This document shows positions 33,219 through 43,272 of a stretch of 64,000 bases of DNA, piece by piece; positions within the stretch are counted from its first letter, which is position 1, and each line of letters opens with the position of its first letter. The notes beneath the pieces are model-generated. The model ran no database searches. It saw only the letters and a program-made list of their open reading frames with translations, and was not told the origin of the DNA. This DNA is from Atopobiaceae bacterium (GTDB lineage: Bacteria > Actinomycetota > Coriobacteriia > Coriobacteriales > Atopobiaceae). The DNA lies in contig JAKVON010000001.1 of the NCBI GenBank assembly GCA_022482785.1, positions 1 through 64,000 on the forward strand, written 5' to 3'. The position numbers and the translations under genes are program-made.

Positions 33219-33653
33219 ATGATCGATCAGCTGAGCGTCTTCATGGAGAACGAGCCGGGGCGCCTCACCGAGCTCTGCCGCGCAATCGGCGACGCAGGCG
33301 TCAACATGCACGCCCTCACGATCGCCGACACCACGGACTTCGGCATCGTCCGCATCATCTGCGACGCCCCCGAGAAGGCCGCGCTCGCCCTCAAGAGCGT
33401 GGGCTACAGCGCGCGCTCGACCAAGGTCATGGCCGTCGCCGTGCCCAACGAGCCGGGCGGCCTCGCCGCGCTCATGGACGTGCTCAAGGGGGCTGGCGTG
33501 AACGTGGAATACGCCTACTGCTTCGCGACGCCAGACCAGAGGGCCGTCTTCGTCATGAAGACGACGGGAGGCTCCGGCGTCGCGGAGGCGCTCGCGGCCG
33601 CGGGCTTCGAGGCCCTGCAGCCGAAGGACGTCTACAGCCCCGACGAGCTCTAG
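33219..33653 (+). CDS. tandem ACT-domain protein
   Basis: QLSVFMENEPGRLTELCRAIGDAGVNMHALTIADTTDFGIVRII...VAVPNEPGGLAALMDVLKGAGVNVEYAYCF. Confidence 0.85.
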   Translation: MIDQLSVFMENEPGRLTELCRAIGDAGVNMHALTIADTTDFGIVRIICDAPEKAALALKSVGYSARSTKVMAVAVPNEPGGLAALMDVLKGAGVNVEYAYCFATPDQRAVFVMKTTGGSGVAEALAAAGFEALQPKDVYSPDEL

Positions 33654-33679
33654 CCCCGACCAAGCGAACGGAGGACGAC

Positions 33680-35456
33680 GTGTCCAGAGAACTGCTGTCA
33701 GGAAACGAGGCCATCGCCCAAGGGGCGTGGGAGGCAGGCGTCGCCGTAGGCGTCGGCTACCCCGGCACCCCCTCGACCGAGATCCTCGAGCGCTTCGGCA
33801 AGCTGCCCGGAACCTACGCGGAATGGGCCCCCAACGAGAAGGTGGCCCTCGAGACCGCCATCGGCGTCTCCATGGCGGGGAGGCGCGCCCTCTTCACGGC
33901 CAAGCACGTCGGCATCAACGTGGCCGCCGACCCCTTCATGACGGCCGCCTACACCGGCGTCAACGCCGGCCTCGTCATGGTCGCGGCCGACGACCCCGGC
34001 ATGTACTCGTCGCAGAACGAGCAGGATTCGCGGAACTATGCCGCCTTCGCCCGCGTGCCCATGCTCGAGCCGTCGACGAGCCAGGAGGCCATCGACTTCA
34101 CCCGTCGCGCCTTCGAGGTCTCCGAGGAGTTCGACACCGTCGCCATGGTCCGCACGTGCGTGCGCATCGCCCACACCAAGAGCATGGCCGAGACGGGCGA
34201 GCAGCGCGTGCCCGAGGCGCGGCCCTATGTCAAGGACCCGCGGAAGTGGGTCATGATGCCCGCCAACGCCAAGCCCCGGCGAAAGGTCGTCGACAGGCGC
34301 ACGGCCGCCCTCGTCGAGTTCGCCGAGACGTGCGACCTCACGCGCGAGGAGCTGCGTGACGCGTCGGTCGGCATCGTGTGCTCCGGCTCCGTCTACCAGC
34401 ACGTCCGCGAGGCCCTCCCCGAGGCGTCCACGCTCAAGCTCGGGCTCTCGTGGCCGCTGCCGCCCAAGAGGCTCGCCGCCTTCGCGGAGAAGGTCGACAG
34501 GCTCTACGTCGTCGAGGAGGTCTGCGACTACTATCGCACCCAGCTTCGTGCGCTCGGGCCTTCCCGTGCTCGACACGCCCGAGCCCGCTCCCGCCCGACG
34601 GCGAGCTCACGCCCTGGCCTCGTCCGCGCCGCGTTCGGTCTCGAGAACCCCGCGCATGCGCCGCTTCCCGAGGGTCCTCCCCCCTCGCCCGCCCGCGCTC
34701 TGCGCCGGCTGCCCCCACCGCCTCGTCTATGCGGAGCTGCGCCGCCTCAAGGCCACCGTCCTCGGCGACATCGGCTGCTACACGCTCGGGGCCCTGCCTC
34801 CCCTCTCGGCGCTCGACAGCACCGTCGACATGGGGGCGAGCATCTCGATGGCCCATGGCTTCGAGCTCGCGCGCTCCATGGGCGAGACGCGCGCCGAGGA
34901 CAGGCCCGTCGTGGCCGTCATCGGCGACTCCACGTTCGCCCACTCGGGCATCACGAGCCTCCTCACCATCTCGTACAACCAGGGCGCAGGCACGATATGC
35001 ATCCTCGACAACCGCACGACGGCCATGACCGGCCAGCAGGGCAACCCCGTGAACGGCATCACGCTCCAGGGCCGTCCGAGCCGAGAGCTCGACCTCGCCG
35101 AGCTCTGCCGCGCCCTCGGCATCGACGACGTGCGCGAGGTCGACTCGATGGACATGCGCGCCGTGCGTGGGGCCCTCGAGGAGGCAACCTCCGCGGCCAC
35201 CCTCTCCGTCATCGTCTTCAGGAGCCCCTGCGTGCTCGTGCACCGCACCCGCAAGCCGGCCCTCTCGGTGGATTCCGAGGCCTGCCGTGCCTGCGGGATC
35301 TGCGTCTCGCTCGGCTGCCCCGCGCTCGGCAAGGACGCCGGCAGCGGCAAGGCCCACATCGACCCGGCGCTCTGCATCGGATGCGGGCAGTGCCCTCAGT
35401 ACTGCCCGTTCGACGCGATCCGACCGGGAGACGACGCCAAGGGAGGCACTCGATGA
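33680..35456 (+). CDS. iorA: indolepyruvate ferredoxin oxidoreductase alpha subunit (several frameshifts 34550-34700)
   Basis: LLSGNEAIAQGAWEAGVAVGVGYPGTPSTEILE; CAGCPHRLVYAELRRLKATVLGDIGCYTLGALPPLSALDSTVDMGASISMAHGFE; C-terminal ferredoxin CRACGICVSLGCPAL / CIGCGQCPQYCP. Confidence 0.92.
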
Positions 35457-36040
35457 GCGACAGCCAGGCCAAGACGACGACGGTTCTCCTGTGCGGCGTG
35501 GGCGGCCAGGGAACCATACTTGCGGCAGACGTCCTCGCCAAGGTGGCGGCGGCATCGGGGCTCGAGGTGAAGCTCTCCGAGATCCACGGCATGTCGCAGC
35601 GCGGCGGCTCGGTCACCACGGTCGTGCGCTTCGGCAGCGAGGTCTCGACGATGGTCTGCGACCTCGGTTCTGCCGACTGCATCGTGGCGTTCGAGGAGGT
35701 GGAGGCCCTGAGGAACCTCCCGTTCCTGCGCAGGGGAGGCCGCCTTCTCGTGAACGCCGAGGCCATTCCGTCGCTTCCCGTGCAGATCGGCGCGGCGGCG
35801 ATGCCCGAAGCGCCGGAGGAGCGGCTCGAGGCCGCCGGGGCCACCCTCATCCCCGCAGGCGCCATCGCCCGCGCGCAGGGCAACCCCAAGGGCATGAACG
35901 TTGCCCTCGTCGGGGCGCTCTCGACGGCCCTGCCCTTCGCCGAGCAGACCTGGGCTGACGTCATATCCAAGCGCGTCCCTCCAAAGACGATCGACGCGAA
36001 CATAAAGACGTTCGAGGCCGGACGCGCCGCCGCCCGATAG
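35453..36040 (+). CDS. iorB: indolepyruvate ferredoxin oxidoreductase beta subunit
   Basis: VLLCGVGGQGTILAADVLAKVAAASGLEVKLSEIHGMSQRGGSVTTVVRFG; ATGA overlap with iorA. Confidence 0.92.
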   Translation: MSDSQAKTTTVLLCGVGGQGTILAADVLAKVAAASGLEVKLSEIHGMSQRGGSVTTVVRFGSEVSTMVCDLGSADCIVAFEEVEALRNLPFLRRGGRLLVNAEAIPSLPVQIGAAAMPEAPEERLEAAGATLIPAGAIARAQGNPKGMNVALVGALSTALPFAEQTWADVISKRVPPKTIDANIKTFEAGRAAAR

Positions 36041-36085
36041 CCATCCGCGCGCCCGTCGCGCGCCCAACCATCACGGAGAAGACCC

Positions 36086-37720
36086 ATGCCTGTGACAGAC
36101 CTGCTCGAGCGCAACAGCCGCCTCTACGGCGGCGAGGTGGCCCTCATCGAGCTCAACCCCGAGGCCGAGGAGCCCCGCCGCACGACCTGGAAGGAGTACG
36201 ACCTCATCCAGGAGACCTCTCCCGCGCGCTACCGCCACGAGATCACGTGGCGCGTCTTCGACGAGAAGGCCAACCGCTTCGCGAACCTCCTCGTCTCGCG
36301 CGGCGTGAAGCGCGGGGACAAGGTAGCCATCCTGATGTACAACTGCCTCGAGTGGCTCCCCATCTACTTCGGGGTCCTCAAGGCCGGGGCCATCGCCGTG
36401 CCGTTCAACTTCCGCTATTCCTCCGACGAGATCCTCTACTGCGCCAAGCTGGCCGAGGTCGACGTTCTGGTGTTCGGCCCCGAGTTCATCGGCCGCATCG
36501 AGGCCATCGCCGACACGCTCATGCGTGGGCGCCTCCTCGTCTACGTGGGGGACAACTGCCCCACCTTCGCCGAGAGCTACCACGAGATGGCCGCCGACTG
36601 CTCGAGCTCGGCTCCTGACGTCGCCATCGACGAGGACGACTACGCCGCGATCTACTTCTCGAGCGGCACGACGGGATTCCCCAAGGCAATCCTCCACAAG
36701 CACCGCTCGCTCTCGCAGGCCGCCGAGATGGAGATGGTCCACCACAGGGTCGGGCGCGACGACAACTTCCTCTGCATCCCTCCCCTCTACCACACGGGCG
36801 CAAAGTTCCATTGGATGGGGTGCCTCTGCGCCGGCTGCAAGGCGGTGCTCCTGAAGGGGACCAAGCCCGACATCATCCTCTCGGCCGTCTCGCAGGAGCG
36901 CTGCACCACGGTGTGGCTGCTCGTGCCATGGGCCCAGGACATCATCGACGCCCTCGACCGAGGCGACGTCTGTCTCGACGACTACGAGCTCGGCCAGTGG
37001 CGCCTCATGCACATCGGCGCGCAGCCGGTGCCGCCATCGCTCATACGCCGTTGGAAGGAGTACTTCCCCCAGCACCAGTACGACACCAACTACGGCCTCT
37101 CCGAGTCCACGGGGCCCGGCTGCGTGCACCTGGGCATCGAGAACGTCGACCATGTCGGCGCCATCGGCATACCCGGCTATCGCTGGAAGTGCAAGATCGT
37201 CGACGAGCAGGGCGCCGAGGTCGCGCGCGGAGACGTCGGCGAGCTCTGCGTGAGCGGCCCCGGCGTCATGACCTGCTATTACAACGACCCGAAGGCGACC
37301 TCCGAGGTGCTCAGGGACGGATGGCTGCTCACGGGCGACATGGCCAAGCAGGATGCCGACGGGTTCTACTACCTGGTCGACCGCAAGAAGGACGTGATCG
37401 TGTCTGGCGGCGAGAACATCTACCCCGTCGAGATCGAGAACTTCCTTCACAAGAACCCGAAGGTCAAGGACGTCGCCGTCATCGGCATGCCCGACAAGCG
37501 CCTCGGAGAGATAAGCGCCGCGATCATAGAGACGCAGCCGGGCTCGGACTGCTCCGAGCAGGAGATACGGGACTTCTGCCTCGACCTGCCCCGCTACAAG
37601 AGACCCGTGCGCGTCATCTTCGCGAAGGTCCCGCGCAACGCCACCGGCAAGATCGAGAAGCCGCGCCTCCGCAGGGAGTATGGGGTCGAGCATCTCGTGG
37701 CGATGGAGAACGAGGCGTAG
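36086..37720 (+). CDS. AMP-dependent acyl-CoA synthetase/ligase
   Basis: YFSSGTTGFPKAILHKHRS; YGLSESTGPGCVHLG; GWLLTGDMAKQDADGFYYLVDRKKDVIVSGGENIYPVEIE; RNATGKIEKPRLR. Confidence 0.93.
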   Translation: MPVTDLLERNSRLYGGEVALIELNPEAEEPRRTTWKEYDLIQETSPARYRHEITWRVFDEKANRFANLLVSRGVKRGDKVAILMYNCLEWLPIYFGVLKAGAIAVPFNFRYSSDEILYCAKLAEVDVLVFGPEFIGRIEAIADTLMRGRLLVYVGDNCPTFAESYHEMAADCSSSAPDVAIDEDDYAAIYFSSGTTGFPKAILHKHRSLSQAAEMEMVHHRVGRDDNFLCIPPLYHTGAKFHWMGCLCAGCKAVLLKGTKPDIILSAVSQERCTTVWLLVPWAQDIIDALDRGDVCLDDYELGQWRLMHIGAQPVPPSLIRRWKEYFPQHQYDTNYGLSESTGPGCVHLGIENVDHVGAIGIPGYRWKCKIVDEQGAEVARGDVGELCVSGPGVMTCYYNDPKATSEVLRDGWLLTGDMAKQDADGFYYLVDRKKDVIVSGGENIYPVEIENFLHKNPKVKDVAVIGMPDKRLGEISAAIIETQPGSDCSEQEIRDFCLDLPRYKRPVRVIFAKVPRNATGKIEKPRLRREYGVEHLVAMENEA

Positions 37721-37821
37721 GAAGGCTCGTGCGCTCCTCGCAACAAGCGCTTTACAAACTGGTAACATACCTCGTGGTTGCGTAAGGCGACCACCTTTCT
37801 CTTGAGCCGGGGAGCTGTCTG

Positions 37822-38445
37822 ATGGGCCGCATTCAGCACAAGGAAGACGCGTTCTACGTCATGCTTCGGGAGTTCAGCGAGAGCCTCATCGGGTCTGGCG
37901 AGTCCTATGCCGCCATCATGCGCGACTACCCGGACTGCGACGAGGCCATCGCCAGGATGAAGGAGGACGAGCTCGCCTGCGACCAGAAGGTCCGCGCCCT
38001 GCTCGAGCTCTGCTCCCGCTCGTTCATCACCCCCTTCGACCGCGAGGACATCAGCGCCGCCACGCGCGGCATGGACGACGTCATCGACGGCATGGAGGGG
38101 GTCGTCTGCCGGCTGGGGCTCTTTTCCGTCAAGGAGATAAAGCCCGAGGCGATCGAGCTGGCCGACCTCACGCTCCAGGCAATCAGGGAGCTCAACGCCG
38201 TGTTCGTGCATCTTCCCGACTTCAAGCGCGACACCATGGTCATGGTCAAGGTCGTCGAGGTGAGCCGTCTCGAGGACGAGGGCGACAAGGTGTATCGCAA
38301 CGCCCTGGCATCGCTCTACCATACGAAGAAGGACCCGATCGAGGTCATCAAGTGGAACGGGCTCTTCGACAAGATGGAGCAGACCATCGACTCGTGCGAG
38401 CGCACGGCCAACGTCATCCAGGGCGTGATCGTCAAAAATGCTTAG
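37822..38445 (+). CDS. DUF47 family (PhoU-like) protein
   Basis: upstream of and overlapping Pit transporter; CSRSFITPFDREDISAATRGMDDVIDGMEGVV, EDEGDKVYRNALASLYHTKKDPIEVIKWNGLFDKMEQTIDSCERTANVIQGVIVKNA. Confidence 0.9.
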   Translation: MGRIQHKEDAFYVMLREFSESLIGSGESYAAIMRDYPDCDEAIARMKEDELACDQKVRALLELCSRSFITPFDREDISAATRGMDDVIDGMEGVVCRLGLFSVKEIKPEAIELADLTLQAIRELNAVFVHLPDFKRDTMVMVKVVEVSRLEDEGDKVYRNALASLYHTKKDPIEVIKWNGLFDKMEQTIDSCERTANVIQGVIVKNA

Positions 38446-39430
38446 CGGCCTGTTGATAGGCGTTCTCGTCGCGGCCTTCGTGTTCGAGTTCATCAACGGG
38501 TTCCACGACACCGCCAACGCCATCGCGACCACCGTCTACACGCGCGCCCTCCCTCCGCGGGTCGCCATCCTGCTCTCCGCGACCATGAACCTCATCGGCG
38601 CGCTCACCAGCGACAAGGTCGCCCAGACCGTCGCCACGGGGCTGCTCGACGTCTCCCCCGAGCTCTACGTGATCCTCGCGGCCCTCGTCGGCGCGATCGC
38701 CTGGGACCTGTTCACCTGGTGGCGCGCCATCCCGTCGAGCTCGTCCCACGCCCTCATCGGCAGCCTCATCGGCGCGACCATGGTCTATACGATGAGCACG
38801 CGCGACATCCTCTGGCAAGGCGTGCTCGACAAGGTCGTCATCCCCCTCTTCACGTCGCCTCTCGTCGGCATGCTCCTCGGCTTCCTCCTCATGAGGCTCG
38901 TGTTCACGGTCTTCGCCAACTGGACCCACCACCACGCCAATGCGCTCTTCCACAAGCTGCAGGTGGTCTCGGCCATGTTCATGGCCTACGCCCACGGGAG
39001 CAACGACGCGCAGAAGACGATGGGCATCATCACGCTCGCGCTGGTCACGAGCGGGGTCCTCGCGCACGGCTCCGACATACCCTTCTGGGTGAAGCTCTTC
39101 TGCGCCTGCACGATGGCCCTCGGGACCTCCATCGGCGGACGCCGCGTCATGAAGACCGTGGGACGTGGGGTCACCAAGCTCGAGCCCGTGAGCGGCTTCG
39201 TCTCCGAGACCTCCTCGGCCATCGCCATCACGTTCATGACCGCCATCGGGGCGCCCGTGAGCACCACGCAGGTGATCACCTGCGCCATCATGGGCACGGG
39301 CAGCGCGAGGAGGGTGGGCTCTGTCAAGTGGGGCGTCGTCAAGGACATCGCAATCGCCTGGGTGCTCACCCTGCCGGCGACCATCATCCTCGGGGCGGCC
39401 ACCGCGGCCCTCATGGGCCTCTTCCTGTGA
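38438..39430 (+). CDS. pit: inorganic phosphate transporter, PiT family
   Basis: FEFINGFHDTANAIATTVYTRALPPRVAILLSATMNLIGAL; SSSHALIGSLIGATMVY; AYAHGSNDAQKTMGIITLAL. Confidence 0.95.
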   Translation: MLSGLLIGVLVAAFVFEFINGFHDTANAIATTVYTRALPPRVAILLSATMNLIGALTSDKVAQTVATGLLDVSPELYVILAALVGAIAWDLFTWWRAIPSSSSHALIGSLIGATMVYTMSTRDILWQGVLDKVVIPLFTSPLVGMLLGFLLMRLVFTVFANWTHHHANALFHKLQVVSAMFMAYAHGSNDAQKTMGIITLALVTSGVLAHGSDIPFWVKLFCACTMALGTSIGGRRVMKTVGRGVTKLEPVSGFVSETSSAIAITFMTAIGAPVSTTQVITCAIMGTGSARRVGSVKWGVVKDIAIAWVLTLPATIILGAATAALMGLFL

Positions 39431-39451
39431 CGGCCGCGTCCCGGCCTGGCC

Positions 39452-39928
39452 TCACTCGCCGTGCGTGGCCTCGCGCTTCCGCTTGAGGTAGCGCGCCTTG
39501 GCCTCCGCATAGGCGACGCGCTCCTCGTCGGTCTGCGGGACGAGCATGGGGACGCCGCAGGGACGCCCGTCGTCGTCCAGCGCCACGAGCGTCATGCGGG
39601 CCGTGTTGATGAGCCTCCGGCTCCCGTCGAGCGCCTCCACGTACGAGTCGACGACGACCTCCATCGACGAGTGGCCTGCGAAGATCATCTTCCCCTCGAG
39701 CACCACCATGTCGTTGGCGTAGGCCGGGGCCTTGAACTCGAGCTCGTCGACGAGCGCCGTCGTGACGTTGCGGCAGCTGTGCCTCCTGGCCACGGCGGCC
39801 CCGCAGAGGTCGATCCATTCCATGAGCTGCCCGCCGAAGAGCCTGTGGCTCCCGTTGAGGTCGCCTTGGACGAGTATCTCGACGTGCTCGACGCGGGATT
39901 GCCCCGGCGTCTTCGATCCGAGTTCCAT
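39452..39928 (-). CDS. acyl-CoA thioesterase, hotdog fold
   Basis: DLNGSHRLFGGQLMEWIDLCGAAVARRHSCRNVTTALVDELEFKAPAYANDMVVLEGKMIFAGHSSMEVVVDSYVE. Confidence 0.88.
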   Translation of the reverse strand: MELGSKTPGQSRVEHVEILVQGDLNGSHRLFGGQLMEWIDLCGAAVARRHSCRNVTTALVDELEFKAPAYANDMVVLEGKMIFAGHSSMEVVVDSYVEALDGSRRLINTARMTLVALDDDGRPCGVPMLVPQTDEERVAYAEAKARYLKRKREATHGE

Positions 39929-40071
39929 CGATGTCTCCCCTCCTGCCGCCGCTGCCGTTCGCGGCAGAGCGGCGTCATGGTCGAGCAGGCCCTCATTTTA
40001 AGCTAGGATTGGTTTTGTTTCTTTGTCCCTTTCGCGTCGGGCATGCCCCATCGGCTGAACGGAGAAATCGC

Positions 40072-42147
40072 ATGTGGCTTGAGTTCGCCATGGTCGTCGC
40101 CACCTTCATGCTCGTGCTCATGGTTCCAGGCTATCTCCTCCTCCGTGCCTTTGGCTTCCCAAGGGCCTGGGCGGCCTGCTCCGCCCCTCTACTCAGCACG
40201 AGCCTCCTCTGCATCCTAGGGCAGCTGCTTGCCTGGGCTCATGTCGAGGCCAGCCCGCTCCTGGTGCTCGGCCCGGCCACGGCGCTGCCGCTCGTGGCGA
40301 TGCTCGCGGGCAGGGGCCGGGTCAGGAACGCCAAGCTGCCCGACATTCCCTGGTGGCTGCCGCTCGTCTACGTTGCCGTCGGTGCGTTCGCGGGCCTCAA
40401 CCTGTTCCTCATGCACCTCCCCTCTCTCGACTCGCTCTTTCAGGCCTATGACGCCACCCAGCATCTCAACGAGATCCAGGCCATGGTCGACTCCGGACGC
40501 TACTCGTCGCTCGGGGTCAGCACGTACCTCTCGGCCGCCGACCAGGCCATCGATCCCACGCCAGGCGCAGGGTTCTATCCCTCGGCATGGCATATAATCT
40601 GTGCCATCGTGGTCAGGCTCACGGGCGCCGGAGTGCCGATTGCGATCAATGCCTCCGAATACGTCTTCGCGGCCGTCGCGTTCCCCCTCGCCATGGTCCC
40701 CTTTCTCGCCATGGTCTTCGGAAAGGTGCGTCGGCCTCTCGTGTTCGGAGCGGTCGTCTGCGTCTCATTCGTGATGTTTCCCTGGGCGCTCCTTATCTTC
40801 GGTCCCACCTATCCCAACATGGCGGGGTTCTGCGTCCTGCCTTCGGCGCTTGGGATCTTCATGTGCCTCGCGAGCCCCGAGCCGTCGAAAGAGGAGTGGG
40901 CGCGCACGCTGGCGGCCTTCGTCTTCTCTCTCGTTGGCCTTGCGCTCCTGCATCCCAACACGCTCTTCTCTGCGGCCGTGATCCTCATCCCCTTCTGCGC
41001 GTCGCGACTTCTTCGGTGGTCGGAGGAGAAGCACGGCATCCGTTCGCCGAGGGCCATCGCGGACGTGGCGATCTTCTTGGTCGCCTGCGCCGGGCTCTGG
41101 TATGCCTGCTACCGCCTTCCCTTCTTCGCTGGAATCGTCGACCACACCTGGCCGCAATACGCTCGTCCCTTCCAGGAGTTCGTCAACATCCTTGGTCTCG
41201 TCTATGCGTTTCATCTCTTCAACGAATTCATGGTGCAGGCCGTGCTCGGCCTGCTGGTCGTCGTTGGCATCGTCCGTGCCCTCAACTCCGAGGAGCATCG
41301 CTGGCTCCCCTTCTCGTACCTGCTCATCTGCGTGATTATCATGATTAACGCAACCAGCGACGAGACTCTCAAGCACGTGCTCGCGGGCTTCTGGTACACG
41401 GACGTCATGCGACTCTCGGCCGTCGCCTGCATCGCAGCGATTCCCCTCGCGGCCTTCGGCTTCGATTGGGTCTACGAGAACTCCGTGCGCGCCGTGAGGC
41501 GCTACAACGGCGACGCGCGGGAGACCCACTCGCGCGCCATCGCAGCCGTGCTGGTGGCAGGGTTCGTCGTGATCAACTTCATGCCAAGCTTCGACCTATC
41601 CGGACTGCACCAGAAGTCCATCACGGCCGCCGAGGCGGCCGCCGGCCAGAAGCAGGAACGCTCCGTCCGCACCACTTTCGGCGATTACCGCGAGTACGTG
41701 ACGGAGACCTATTCCTATGCGGTCCCCCTGAGCCAGCAGGAGGTCGCCTTCCTCAAGGCCGTGCGCGACGAGGTCGGCAACGGCTCCGTCGTAGTCAACG
41801 ACCCCATGGACGGAAGCTTCCTGGGTTACGGCATCACGGGCGTGCGCTGCTACTACCGCAATTTCGTCGGAGTCGGAGATGACAACGAAACCGCGCAGAG
41901 CGTCCTGATTCGCCAGCATCTGAACGAGATCTCCTCGAATGACGAGGTGCGTCAGGCGGTCTCTTCCATTGGCGCGCAGTATGTCATGATACTGAACGAG
42001 CAGGACTCGGAGGGGTCCTTCATAAACCTGCGGAAGGATTACCATCCGGAGTACTTCTCGGGCATCTCCTCCATCACCGACGACACCCCCGGCTTCGAGG
42101 TCGTCCTCCAGGACGGCCCGCTGCGCCTCTACCGCATCACGGGATAG
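40072..42147 (+). CDS. large multi-TM membrane protein (DUF6541-like), glycan-locus associated
   Basis: multi-TM; SLDSLFQAYDATQHLNEIQAMVDSGRYSSLGVSTY...GFYPSAWHIICAIVVRLTG. Confidence 0.75.
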   Translation: MWLEFAMVVATFMLVLMVPGYLLLRAFGFPRAWAACSAPLLSTSLLCILGQLLAWAHVEASPLLVLGPATALPLVAMLAGRGRVRNAKLPDIPWWLPLVYVAVGAFAGLNLFLMHLPSLDSLFQAYDATQHLNEIQAMVDSGRYSSLGVSTYLSAADQAIDPTPGAGFYPSAWHIICAIVVRLTGAGVPIAINASEYVFAAVAFPLAMVPFLAMVFGKVRRPLVFGAVVCVSFVMFPWALLIFGPTYPNMAGFCVLPSALGIFMCLASPEPSKEEWARTLAAFVFSLVGLALLHPNTLFSAAVILIPFCASRLLRWSEEKHGIRSPRAIADVAIFLVACAGLWYACYRLPFFAGIVDHTWPQYARPFQEFVNILGLVYAFHLFNEFMVQAVLGLLVVVGIVRALNSEEHRWLPFSYLLICVIIMINATSDETLKHVLAGFWYTDVMRLSAVACIAAIPLAAFGFDWVYENSVRAVRRYNGDARETHSRAIAAVLVAGFVVINFMPSFDLSGLHQKSITAAEAAAGQKQERSVRTTFGDYREYVTETYSYAVPLSQQEVAFLKAVRDEVGNGSVVVNDPMDGSFLGYGITGVRCYYRNFVGVGDDNETAQSVLIRQHLNEISSNDEVRQAVSSIGAQYVMILNEQDSEGSFINLRKDYHPEYFSGISSITDDTPGFEVVLQDGPLRLYRITG

Positions 42148-42222
42148 GCTGGTCGAAAGGGCCACCACCGAGTCCGTGGTAGACTTGGAGAGGTCATTCA
42201 ACAAGACGAAAGAGTCGCGTGC

Positions 42223-42906
42223 ATGAGAGTCCTCGCACTTATCCCCGCCTATAACGAAGAGGCATGCCTCGAAGACACGGTCATGGCCCTTCGCGACGCC
42301 TGTCCCGACATCGGCTACCTCGTCGTGAACGACGGCTCTTCCGACGGCACGAGGGCGATTCTCGACTCGCTGCGCCTCAGCCACGTCGACCTCCCCATCA
42401 ACACGGGTCTCACCTCCGCCTTCCGCACCGGGATGAAATACGCCGAGCGCCATGGCTACGACGCGGTGGTCCAGTTCGACGCGGACGGCCAGCACCTGCC
42501 CGAGTACATCGGCACGATGGCGGAGGTGATGGAGCGGCAGAACGCCGACATCGTCATAGCCTCCCGCTACCTCGACGGCTCGGAGAGGCCGACGGGCGCC
42601 CGAGGGGCAGGCTCACGCCTCATCTCGAGGCTCATCAAGGCCACGACGGGAACCACCATCACGGATCCAACCTCGGGGATGCGCATGTTCGACAGGCGCA
42701 TGATCTCCTACTTCGCGGGCGGGTTCGACACCGCCCCGGAGCCCGACACGATCGCGCTCGCGGCCCGGAAGGGCTACCGCGTCATCGAGGTCCCGGCCAA
42801 GATGCAGGAGCGACAGGGCGGAGAGAGCTATCTCAAGCTCGTCAACGTCATCAAGTACATGACGCGCACATGCCTGTCCATCCTGCTGTTCCAGTGGCTG
42901 AGATAG
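42223..42906 (+). CDS. family 2 glycosyltransferase
   Basis: MRVLALIPAYNEEACLEDTVMALR...VVNDGSSDGTRAIL...VQFDADGQHLPEYI. Confidence 0.92.
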   Translation: MRVLALIPAYNEEACLEDTVMALRDACPDIGYLVVNDGSSDGTRAILDSLRLSHVDLPINTGLTSAFRTGMKYAERHGYDAVVQFDADGQHLPEYIGTMAEVMERQNADIVIASRYLDGSERPTGARGAGSRLISRLIKATTGTTITDPTSGMRMFDRRMISYFAGGFDTAPEPDTIALAARKGYRVIEVPAKMQERQGGESYLKLVNVIKYMTRTCLSILLFQWLR

Positions 42907-42915
42907 GAGTCTCGG

Positions 42916-43272
42916 ATGCCCTTCACGCTGCGCATACTTCTGCTCGTCGGAGCCTCCGTCGCCCTCTACATCATCGCCAAGAAGGTCCGCCATTCGAAGA
43001 TCCAGATGGAGGACTCCATCTACTGGCTCGTCCTCGCCGCCGTCCTCGTCATCAACGCGATCTTTCCCGGCATCGCCATGTGGTTCTCGAGCGTGCTCGG
43101 CTTCATCTCGGCCAGCAACTTCGTCTTCCTCGTGGTGATCGCGTTGCTCCTCATCAAGGAGTTCAACAACTCCGCTGACATCTCGCTCCTCAAGCACAAG
43201 GTCGACGAGCTGGCGCAGGAGGATGCCCTGGCCCACTGCCAGGACGGCTCAGAGAAGGCCGAAAAGGAATAG
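42916..43272 (+). CDS. DUF2304 family membrane protein
   Basis: small membrane protein directly after GT2; EDSIYWLVLAAVLVINAIFPGIAMWFSSVLGFISASNFVFLVVIALLLIKEF. Confidence 0.8.
   Translation: MPFTLRILLLVGASVALYIIAKKVRHSKIQMEDSIYWLVLAAVLVINAIFPGIAMWFSSVLGFISASNFVFLVVIALLLIKEFNNSADISLLKHKVDELAQEDALAHCQDGSEKAEKE

Noticed and set aside
31616-33220. 534-aa minus-strand ORF antisense to paaK
   Set aside because: Composition-driven shadow ORF.
36071-37768. 565-aa minus-strand ORF antisense to the acyl-CoA ligase
   Set aside because: Shadow ORF; no motifs.
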